From contig JAEYZD010000158.1 in the NCBI GenBank assembly GCA_023430725.1, forward strand, positions 1 through 7,559: a DNA stretch of 7,559 bases. The letters are read 5' to 3'. This document shows positions 1-5,187 of the stretch, piece by piece. The notes beneath the pieces were generated by a model. It was not told the origin of the DNA and did no database searches. It saw nothing but the letters and a program-made list of their open reading frames with translations. The number at the start of each line of letters is the position of its first letter. Within the stretch, counting starts at the first letter, position 1. The position numbers and the translations under genes are program-made. The stretch is from Bacteroidota bacterium. GTDB taxonomy: Bacteria > Bacteroidota > Bacteroidia > Bacteroidales > VadinHA17.

Positions 1-900
1 AAGCACATCAGCGCAGAGCGAGCGGACATCCTCGGGAACGACGAATCCCCTCCTCCTGATGAAGGCGTATGACTTTGCTGCCATCGCCAGGCTGATGCCG
101 GCCCTGGGTGAAGCACCGTACGAGATCAGCGGTGTGAACTTCGAGAGTCCGAATTTCTCAGGCTGACGTGTTGCAAAGACAATATCGAGGATATAATTTT
201 CGATCTTCTCATCGAGGTATACCTCCTTCACAACGCTCCTGGCACGTATGATATCTTCCGGCTTAAGGATGGTCTTCGCCGTCGGAAACTCGCTCGCAAG
301 GTTCTCACGGATGATGAGCCGCTCTTCCTCCTTTTCGGGGTAAGTGATCACCACCTTGAGCATGAACCTGTCAACCTGTGCTTCGGGGAGCGGATATGTA
401 CCCTCCTGTTCTATAGGGTTCTGCGTTGCCAGAACCATGAACGGCTCATCCAGTTTGTAGGTATGGTCTCCGATTGTAACCTGCCTCTCCTGCATTGCCT
501 CGAGCAGTGCGCTCTGCACCTTTGCCGGGGACCGGTTGATCTCATCCGCAAGGATAAAGTTTGCAAAAACAGGGCCCTTGCGCACCACGAACTCCTCCCT
601 CTTCTGGCTGTAGATCATTGTTCCGATAAGGTCTGCAGGGAGCAGATCGGGAGTGAACTGTATCCTGCTGAACTTCGTGTCAATGACTGAGGCCAGGGTC
701 TTGATGGCAAGCGTCTTTGCCAGTCCCGGTACCCCCTCCAGCAGAATGTGGCCGTTTGAGAGCAGCCCGATAAGCAGCGAGTCCGTCAGATGACGCTGAC
801 CCACTATAACCTTGTTGATCTCCTGCCTGACAAGATCCACGAAAGCACTCTCCTTCTCGATCTTCTCATTCAGGAGCCTGATGTCGGTTGTGTGTTCCAT
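1..900 (-). CDS. MoxR-family AAA+ ATPase (3' end cut by window edge)
   Basis: The reading frame starts with ATG at 898-900 and stays open to the left edge, giving the first 300 residues (MEHTTDIRLLNEKIEKE...). MoxR proteins are usually about 320-335 residues, so roughly the last 20-35 are missing. Visible AAA+ motifs are Walker A GVPGLAKT (residues 56-63), Walker B ILADEINR (116-123), sensor 1 ATQNP (158-162), the arginine-finger region LPEAQVDRF (171-179) and sensor 2 GASPRAGI (262-269). These are the hallmark MoxR forms. The family acts as cytoplasmic chaperone-like ATPases, usually paired with von Willebrand A-domain proteins. In Bacteroidota the gene commonly heads a moxR-DUF58-bat (aerotolerance) operon, so such partners would be expected just beyond the left edge, but this cannot be seen. 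It lies downstream of lnb on the same strand after a 99-base gap. No Shine-Dalgarno sequence precedes the start, as is usual in this phylum. Confidence 0.95.
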   Translation of the reverse strand, partial: MEHTTDIRLLNEKIEKESAFVDLVRQEINKVIVGQRHLTDSLLIGLLSNGHILLEGVPGLAKTLAIKTLASVIDTKFSRIQFTPDLLPADLIGTMIYSQKREEFVVRKGPVFANFILADEINRSPAKVQSALLEAMQERQVTIGDHTYKLDEPFMVLATQNPIEQEGTYPLPEAQVDRFMLKVVITYPEKEEERLIIRENLASEFPTAKTILKPEDIIRARSVVKEVYLDEKIENYILDIVFATRQPEKFGLSKFTPLISYGASPRAGISLAMAAKSYAFIRRRGFVVPEDVRSLCADVL

Positions 901-925
901 ATGCTTTGTTACTGTGTATTTACTC

Positions 926-943
926 TGCGAAAAATGCTTCGCA
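926..943. repeat. small inverted repeat upstream of moxR
   Basis: TGCGAA (926-931) and TTCGCA (938-943) form a perfect 6-bp inverted repeat around a 6-base spacer, 26-43 bases upstream of the moxR start codon. It could be a short hairpin in the moxR 5' leader or an operator half-site pair. It has no U-tract and does not look like a terminator. Confidence 0.35.
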
Positions 944-970
944 AAGATCATCTCTGATATCAAAAAACCT

Positions 971-998
971 TGTTAAATGATGTTAAAGAAGTGTTAAA
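971..998 (-). promoter_or_regulatory. three phased TTTAACA direct repeats upstream of moxR
   Basis: The plus strand carries TGTTAAA at 971-977, 981-987 and 992-998, which reads TTTAACA three times in the direction of moxR. The start-to-start spacings are 10 and 11 bases, about one helical turn each, so all copies face the same side of the DNA. The array begins immediately after the lnb stop codon (1000-1002) and lies 71-98 bases upstream of the moxR start. This is consistent with a binding site for a regulator of moxR. No protein can be named, and no convincing -33/-7 promoter pair was found beside it. Confidence 0.4.
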
Positions 999-999
999 G

Positions 1000-2148
1000 C
1001 TATTTCCCGAACCCGCAGTGCCTGAATAGTCTGACCATTATGGTCAGTACAAGCGGCACCAACGCCGGATTTATACCCTGACCGGCGATGAGCGATGCCG
1101 GAATCCACAGCAACGAGATCGTCAGAGCCAGACGACTCATCTTCACTGCCTTATTGCGTGTGAAGAGCATCACAAACAATACTGGAATAAGGATATTTAT
1201 CCCAAGGAACAGCAGGTTCAGGTGAAGTGCATCATGTTCAGAAAAAATATTCGTGAAAACGAGGATCAGGGCTATAAGGGAGTAGATAAAGTAAAGGACG
1301 AAATCGAGCGCCTTTTCCAGACCCGGTCTTCTGAATACGAATGTCAGCAGTACCACAAGAATGAACAGCAGCCACATGACTGCCTGGGGCACCCATCTCT
1401 TTGCAACGTCTGACGGGGGTGGAAAATCAACCACAGTCTCCACCGGGCCGGCAAGGGGCTCTTTCACTCCGTCATGAACTATCACCGATGCCGCAAAGTT
1501 ATCCCTCAGAAACAGGGGCAGAAACATCTCATCAGACACAGTTGCCTTGCGGTCCGACTGTATCCCCAGCAGCATGTCCGCCCCGAAATCGAGCCACGGC
1601 AATACCTTTTGCAGCGGATCTATCAACTGCCTGAAGCTTTTCAGCTTCTCCTTTTCCGGGAAAATGACTGTATCAGTTGCCGCAGCAGCGACAATGTCAC
1701 GTACCCTCGTTGCACAGTTGTCGAAGAAGAAGTCATACCTGTATTTTCTGTTCTCCTCCCTGAGGTTCTCATTTATCAGCACAAAGAGCCTCTCCTTCTC
1801 AGCGTCTGACAGGTTGAGCTTCTGCGACCAGACCGGCCTTCCCTCGTCGATGTATTCCTGGAGGAACCGCTCATAGGGGGAGGCACCGAGCATGTAGTCG
1901 AGTTTGCCCTTGGCGAAGCGGTATGTAAAGTTCGGGGTTGAGAAATCGAAGATTCCCCAGTTGTAAGCCATATCGAAGCCCGTTCCGCGGATGACAATCC
2001 GGAGCGCGGTATGACCGTATATTGAATAGCTGGCGTTTCCCGGCGCGCAGGTGATCATATAGACATCGGCACTGTCTGCCTGCTGGGCATTTGCCCCCTG
2101 GGGCAGGATCATAGCAAGAAGGAGTGTCAGGATTGCTTTTGTTTTCAT
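1000..2148 (-). CDS. lnb: Lnb-type lipoprotein N-acyltransferase (DUF4105 / Lnb_N family)
   Basis: This 382-residue protein has a signal-peptide-like N-terminus (residues 1-21, likely cut after AxA at ANA-Q). A periplasmic DUF4105/Lnb_N domain spans about 27-240, and four to five membrane segments follow at about 253-272, 281-302, 307-330, 338-356 and 360-375. Family motifs are YSIYGHTALR (41-50) and FFFDNCATRVRD (140-151). His46 and Cys145 resemble the His/Cys pair of cysteine-nucleophile acyltransferase or NlpC/P60-like folds; their catalytic role is my inference. In Bacteroides the family member Lnb was shown to add the amino-linked acyl chain to lipoproteins, replacing the Lnt of proteobacteria. 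This protein has the same periplasmic-plus-membrane layout, so it probably triacylates lipoproteins at the periplasmic face of the inner membrane. The start codon follows the glpK stop by 51 bases with no evident terminator or promoter between them, so co-transcription with glpK is plausible. Assignment to the family is firm; orthology to the characterised Lnb is likely rather than shown. Confidence 0.8.
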   Translation of the reverse strand: MKTKAILTLLLAMILPQGANAQQADSADVYMITCAPGNASYSIYGHTALRIVIRGTGFDMAYNWGIFDFSTPNFTYRFAKGKLDYMLGASPYERFLQEYIDEGRPVWSQKLNLSDAEKERLFVLINENLREENRKYRYDFFFDNCATRVRDIVAAAATDTVIFPEKEKLKSFRQLIDPLQKVLPWLDFGADMLLGIQSDRKATVSDEMFLPLFLRDNFAASVIVHDGVKEPLAGPVETVVDFPPPSDVAKRWVPQAVMWLLFILVVLLTFVFRRPGLEKALDFVLYFIYSLIALILVFTNIFSEHDALHLNLLFLGINILIPVLFVMLFTRNKAVKMSRLALTISLLWIPASLIAGQGINPALVPLVLTIMVRLFRHCGFGK

Positions 2149-2199
2149 TCTAACCGTGTATAACGTATATATTCACTGCTTTGTAGTCTGTCTGTGCAT

Positions 2200-3702
2200 T
2201 TATTTCTCAGGATCATCTGCCCATGCCGATGCAGCCCTGACTGCCCTGTGCCAGCCCCGCACAAGAGACTCCCGCTGGTCCGGATGCATCTGCGGGGAGA
2301 ACAGCCGGTCAGCTCTCCACTGTCTCTTCAGTTCATCAATTCCGCTCCAGTACCCGGTGGCCAGCCCTGCCAGGAAAGCAGCCCCCAGGGCTGTTGTCTC
2401 AGTAATGACCGGGCGAACCACTTCTGCCTGAAGCAGGTCAGACTGGAACTGCATCAGAGCATCATTTACGGTTGCGCCGCCATCCACTCTCAACTCACTT
2501 ATAATCAAGCCTGAATCCTTTTCCATCGCAACCAACACATCAAGTGTCTGATAGGCTATGCTGTCAAGGGCTGCGCGTGCGATATGTGCTGCCGTAGCAC
2601 CGCGTGTGAGCCCGGTGATCATACCCCTGGCATGCTGGTTCCACCAAGGTGCGCCCAGACCGGCAAAGGCGGGTACAAAATAGATCCCGTCGCCTGATTC
2701 AGCCTGCGAAGCCAGCTCCTCCACATCGGATGAGCGGCGGATAATACCCAGGCCATCGCGCAGCCACTGAACCACCGCTCCGCCAATGAAGATGCTTCCT
2801 TCAAGGGCATAATGTGTCTCTGTTCCAATCTTCCACGCAACGGTTGTAAGAAGCCTGTTCCTAGACTCCATAGGCCTGACTCCTGTGTTCATCATCATGA
2901 AACAGCCGGTGCCATAGGTGTTCTTCACCATCCCCGGCCCAACGCACATCTGCCCGAAGAGAGCCGCCTGCTGGTCGCCTGCTATCCCGGCGAGCGGTAT
3001 CTGGGAATTGAAAGTGCCTTCAGTAAGACCGTAGGCCTCGCTTGATGAACGCACATCCGGCAGAACAGACAAGGGGATTCTGAAAAGGTCCAGCAATTCA
3101 TTGTCCCACTCAAGAGTATGTATGTTGAAAATCATTGTGCGGGAGGCATTCGAGACGTCGGTGATGTGAAGCCGTCCGCCCGTGAGATTCCAGGCAAGCC
3201 AGGTATCAACAGTTCCGAAGGCCAGCTCACCACTGTCAGCCATCTGCCTGGCACCCGGAATATTGTCAAGTATCCATTTGATCTTGGTGGCAGAGAAATA
3301 TGCATCCGCAATGAGCCCTGTTTTTGAGGTGATCATTCTGCCATATCCCTCCTCCCTGAGCATATCGCAGTATTCAGCTGTGCGCCTGTCCTGCCAGACT
3401 ATCGCATTACAGACAGGTTTCCCTGTCTTTCTGCTCCACATTACTGTTGTCTCACGCTGATTCGTTATGCCAATTGCCTCAACTTCTGTGCTCACCGCTC
3501 CTGCCCTTGCAAGGACTTCTGCGGCAACCCCGGCCTGTGAAGACCATATCTCCTCCGGATCATGCTCCACCCATCCCGGGCGAGGGAAGATCTGTGTGAA
3601 CTCCTTACGTGCGACGGCAACAGTCCGCCCGCTCCTGTCGAACAGGATGGCCCTCGAACTGGTTGTCCCCTGGTCCAGCGAAAGTATGTAGCTGTTTTTC
3701 AT
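2200..3702 (-). CDS. glpK: glycerol kinase
   Basis: This is a 500-residue FGGY-family kinase that makes sn-glycerol 3-phosphate from glycerol and ATP in the cytoplasm, a normal length for GlpK. Motifs include the N-terminal phosphate-binding segment LSLDQGTTSSRAILFD (7-22), GITNQRET (78-85), WQDRR (103-107), AGDQQAALFGQ with the likely catalytic base Asp243 (241-251), KNTYGTGCF (260-268), GSIFIGGAVVQWLRD (302-316), PAFAGLGAPWW (344-354), RVDGGA (405-410) and TALGAAFLAG (437-446). The ATG at 3700-3702 is chosen because homology begins there. The frame is open up to 3822, but the 40 extra residues do not resemble GlpK and would cross the divergent promoter region. The loop before Asp243 reads EGTFNSQIPL and lacks the GGxGGTR loop that binds fructose 1,6-bisphosphate in E. 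coli GlpK, so that feedback control is probably absent. No glycerol facilitator or glycerol 3-phosphate dehydrogenase gene adjoins it. Confidence 0.97.
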   Translation of the reverse strand: MKNSYILSLDQGTTSSRAILFDRSGRTVAVARKEFTQIFPRPGWVEHDPEEIWSSQAGVAAEVLARAGAVSTEVEAIGITNQRETTVMWSRKTGKPVCNAIVWQDRRTAEYCDMLREEGYGRMITSKTGLIADAYFSATKIKWILDNIPGARQMADSGELAFGTVDTWLAWNLTGGRLHITDVSNASRTMIFNIHTLEWDNELLDLFRIPLSVLPDVRSSSEAYGLTEGTFNSQIPLAGIAGDQQAALFGQMCVGPGMVKNTYGTGCFMMMNTGVRPMESRNRLLTTVAWKIGTETHYALEGSIFIGGAVVQWLRDGLGIIRRSSDVEELASQAESGDGIYFVPAFAGLGAPWWNQHARGMITGLTRGATAAHIARAALDSIAYQTLDVLVAMEKDSGLIISELRVDGGATVNDALMQFQSDLLQAEVVRPVITETTALGAAFLAGLATGYWSGIDELKRQWRADRLFSPQMHPDQRESLVRGWHRAVRAASAWADDPEK

Positions 3703-3707
3703 TGGAG

Positions 3708-3737
3708 CAAATACAATATCGGGTAAGATTGTGACAA
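3708..3737 (-). promoter_or_regulatory. candidate glpK promoter (Bacteroidota type)
   Basis: On the minus strand TTG (3735-3737) is followed after 19 bases by TGTATTTG (3708-3715). This is one mismatch from the Bacteroidota -7 consensus TAnnTTTG with acceptable spacing. The -7 element ends only five bases before the glpK ATG, so the transcript would be nearly leaderless, which weakens the call. The -33 TTG lies inside the TTGTGACAA dyad at 3729-3737. Confidence 0.3.
3729..3737. promoter_or_regulatory. TTGTGACAA dyad, first copy of a repeated TGTGACAA motif
   Basis: TTGTGACAA is a 9-base dyad with 4-base arms around a central G. Its 8-mer TGTGACAA (3730-3737) recurs in the same orientation at 3846-3853. 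This copy overlaps the proposed -33 element of glpK. A repeated site at both divergent promoters would suit a shared regulator, but an 8-mer repeat can arise by chance. Confidence 0.25.
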
Positions 3738-3811
3738 CTAAAGTACGAATTTTTGCATTGCAGCGTGAATTGTCCAAGCCCCGTTGCCAAATACGCTTTT
3801 CCTCCGGCAGG

Positions 3812-3843
3812 TTGACCGGCAATGGATTTTAATCGTAAATTTG
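3812..3843 (+). promoter_or_regulatory. Bacteroidota-type promoter of the cytidylate kinase-like gene
   Basis: TTG at 3812-3814, a 21-base spacer, then TAAATTTG at 3836-3843 match the Bacteroidota housekeeping consensus (TTG, N17-23, TAnnTTTG) exactly at the -7 element. Transcription should start about 7 bases downstream, near 3850, leaving a leader of roughly 17 bases before the ATG at 3867. This placement decides the kinase start, because the alternative ATG at 3822 lies upstream of the -7 element. Confidence 0.75.
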
Positions 3844-3845
3844 AG

Positions 3846-3853
3846 TGTGACAA
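3846..3853. promoter_or_regulatory. second copy of TGTGACAA, at the kinase transcription start
   Basis: This is the second same-strand copy of the 8-mer TGTGACAA, 116 bases from the first. It sits over the transcription start predicted from the promoter at 3812-3843, a position where a bound repressor would block initiation. That function is inference from position only. Confidence 0.2.
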
Positions 3854-3866
3854 AACCTTTGGATAT

Positions 3867-4499
3867 ATGACTGAAAGATATGTTATAACGATAGGCAGGC
3901 AGCTTGGGAGCGGAGGACGTGAGATAGGCCAGAAGCTGTCAGAAAGGCTCGGGATCTCATTCTACGACAAGGAACTGATCCGGATAGCCTCGAAACAGAG
4001 CGGATTGAAGGAGGAATTCTTCGAACGGGTTGACGAACAGAAGCACTTCAGTCTCTTCCCGGGTATCCTGGGATTGCGAAACTCCATGGCAGACGATTTC
4101 TTTTCCAGTTACTATCTCAGCAATGAGTCACTGTTCCGGATACAGAGTGAGGTGATCAGGAAACTGGCAGCACAGGGACCGTCTATCTTTGTCGGTCGTT
4201 GCGCTGACTATGTGATGAAAGATGAAAAGGAATGCCTCAATCTCTTCATCAGCTCTGATCTTATTGACCGTATCAAACGGATCGCTGCCAGTCATAATAT
4301 TTCTGAAGCTGCAGCAAAGGATCTTGTCGAACGGACTGACAAGGGAAGGTCAGGCTATTATCATTATTTCAGCGGCAAGACATGGGGTGCTGCTGAATCA
4401 TACCATCTCTGCATCAATTCCTCCCTTCTGGGCATTGATGAGACTGTGAGCCTGATCGGCAGAGTTGCCGAATTGCGGTTCGGCCTCACAGCCAGGTAG
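3867..4499 (+). CDS. cytidylate kinase-like family protein
   Basis: This 210-residue protein begins MTERYVITIGRQLGSGGREI. It matches the cytidylate kinase-like family (Pfam Cytidylate_kin2): a glycine-rich loop ITIGRQLGSGGREIG (7-21), YDKELI (33-38), FVGRCADY (108-115), a lid-like segment DKGRSGYYHYFSGKTWG (158-174) and YHLCINSSLLGID (179-191). The loop lacks the usual Walker A Lys-Ser/Thr and has Gly-Arg instead, which is typical of this family and unlike true CMP kinase (Cmk). It presumably phosphorylates a nucleotide or related small molecule in the cytoplasm, but the substrate is unknown, so no gene symbol is given. The ATG at 3867 is preferred over the in-frame ATG at 3822 because family homology starts at residue 4 and because a strong promoter lies between the two. 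It is divergent from glpK, convergent with the VOC gene, and appears to be monocistronic. Confidence 0.85.
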   Translation: MTERYVITIGRQLGSGGREIGQKLSERLGISFYDKELIRIASKQSGLKEEFFERVDEQKHFSLFPGILGLRNSMADDFFSSYYLSNESLFRIQSEVIRKLAAQGPSIFVGRCADYVMKDEKECLNLFISSDLIDRIKRIAASHNISEAAAKDLVERTDKGRSGYYHYFSGKTWGAAESYHLCINSSLLGIDETVSLIGRVAELRFGLTAR

Positions 4500-4571
4500 A
4501 AACAGACCCCGGAACGACACTCCCAAAATGAGAGTCAGAAGAGCCTGTAGTTATTCCATCCGGATCTGTTT
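4500..4571. repeat. inverted repeat between convergent stop codons (possible terminator structure)
   Basis: AAACAGA (4500-4506) pairs perfectly with TCTGTTT (4565-4571). After a small internal bulge, CCGGA (4509-4513) pairs with TCCGG (4559-4563). A weaker inner stem, GACACTC (4516-4522) with GAGAGTC (4530-4536), has one mismatch. The left arm directly follows the kinase TAG (4497-4499), and the right arm overlaps the VOC TAA (4570-4572). The position suggests a shared 3' structure for both transcripts. There is no strong U-tract on either side, so a classical intrinsic terminator is uncertain. Confidence 0.4.
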
Positions 4572-5007
4572 ATTCCTTGCTTGCACAGTTAAACATCCAC
4601 TGCACACCGAATCTGTCCCTGAGAGAACCGAAATAGTCGCCCCAGAACATCTCCTGCAGTTGCTGTTCAATAACCCCGCCCTCAGCCAGGGCGGCAAAAA
4701 TCCGCCTGGTCTCTGCCCTGGTTGGAGGCATTAGATTCAGATAGACATTATTTCCTGCCGTCACCCTGAATCCCATCGATTTCGGGGCATCACTGCCCAT
4801 AAGCGCAAAGCCGTCCATTATTGGAAGACTGACATGCATTACGAGATCCATATCCTCTTCCGGCATCGGAGGCATGTTTTCTGAAGGGGGAACATCCCTG
4901 AAACGCATGATTCCACCATCAAATTCACCTCCGAAGATACTTCTGTAGAAGGTGAAGGCTCCTTCCGTTCCCCGCTCAAAGTTGAGATAAACGCTTACCT
5001 GTGTCAT
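4570..5007 (-). CDS. PhnB-like VOC (glyoxalase/bleomycin resistance fold) protein
   Basis: This 145-residue protein matches the PhnB-like branch of the VOC superfamily: VYLNFERGTEGAFTFYRSIFGGEF (6-29), VMHVSLPI and DGFALMGSDAP (56-75), VYLNLMPPTRAETRRIFAAL (88-107), and a C-terminal WGDYFGSLRDRFGVQWMFN (122-140). The length is standard for the family. Members are often annotated as 3-demethylubiquinone methyltransferase-like, but no reliable activity is established for this branch and I assign none. The start at 5005-5007 is chosen because the fold begins at residue 4. The frame continues open to 5142, but those extra 45 residues are only the shifted reading of the upstream Cys-rich gene. Its first 32 bases overlap the end of that gene, which suggests transcription with feoB and possibly translational coupling. 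No Shine-Dalgarno sequence is seen. Confidence 0.9.
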   Translation of the reverse strand: MTQVSVYLNFERGTEGAFTFYRSIFGGEFDGGIMRFRDVPPSENMPPMPEEDMDLVMHVSLPIMDGFALMGSDAPKSMGFRVTAGNNVYLNLMPPTRAETRRIFAALAEGGVIEQQLQEMFWGDYFGSLRDRFGVQWMFNCASKE

Positions 5008-5176
5008 TTGTGTAGGTTTTTGGTGTTTGACAACCCTGTAATTCCTTTGCCGGTCCGCAGCCTGCACATCCCCCGCAGGCTGATGCCCGTCGCGGCCTGA
5101 CCGCCCTGTAGAGGGACCACAGTGCATAGGCCACGGCCGCAAGTACGATTGTGAATGTAAAGATATCCTGATTCAT
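4976..5176 (-). CDS. FeoB-associated Cys-rich membrane protein
   Basis: This 66-residue protein has one N-terminal membrane helix (about residues 4-24: DIFTFTIVLAAVAYALWSLY), a basic stretch RAVRPRR (24-30) and a cysteine cluster CGGCAGC (Cys34, Cys37, Cys40) plus Cys49. This is the layout of the FeoB-associated Cys-rich membrane protein family found directly after feoB in many anaerobes. Its start lies 11 bases after the feoB stop codon, so the two genes should share a transcript. The cysteines may bind iron or act in redox handling at the cytoplasmic mouth of the transporter; this role is proposed for the family and not shown here. The last 15 or so residues (TPKTYTNDTGKRLSQL region) run into the VOC gene in another frame and look like a non-conserved tail. 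The gene is easily missed because of its size and overlap. Confidence 0.85.
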   Translation of the reverse strand: MNQDIFTFTIVLAAVAYALWSLYRAVRPRRASACGGCAGCGPAKELQGCQTPKTYTNDTGKRLSQL

Positions 5177-5187
5177 GATCTGTAATA

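Noticed and set aside
463..690. Plus-strand open frame opposite moxR
   Set aside because: It lies wholly antisense to the clearly conserved MoxR ATPase core and its product resembles nothing known.
942..949. GATCTTTG on the minus strand as a moxR -7 element
   Set aside because: It matches TAnnTTTG only partly and no TTG lies at the required distance upstream, so no promoter was called.
1222..1876. Several plus-strand open frames opposite lnb
   Set aside because: All are antisense to a complete conserved gene, overlap one another in different frames and have low-complexity or unrecognisable products.
3804..3821. CCGGCA repeated 12 bases apart near the kinase promoter
   Set aside because: It is a short GC-rich hexamer pair with no dyad symmetry, easily due to chance.
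3703..3822. N-terminal extension of the glpK frame up to an ATG at 3820-3822
   Set aside because: The extra 40 residues show no GlpK similarity, the family start MKNSYILSLDQGTTS fits exactly at 3702, and the extension would cover the divergent promoter region.
3822..3866. Earlier in-frame ATG for the cytidylate kinase-like gene at 3822
   Set aside because: A perfect TAAATTTG -7 element (3836-3843) lies downstream of it, so the transcript would not contain that codon. The added residues do not fit the family.
5008..5142. N-terminal extension of the VOC frame to 5142
   Set aside because: It is the shifted reading of the FeoB-associated Cys-rich gene and adds no recognisable domain.
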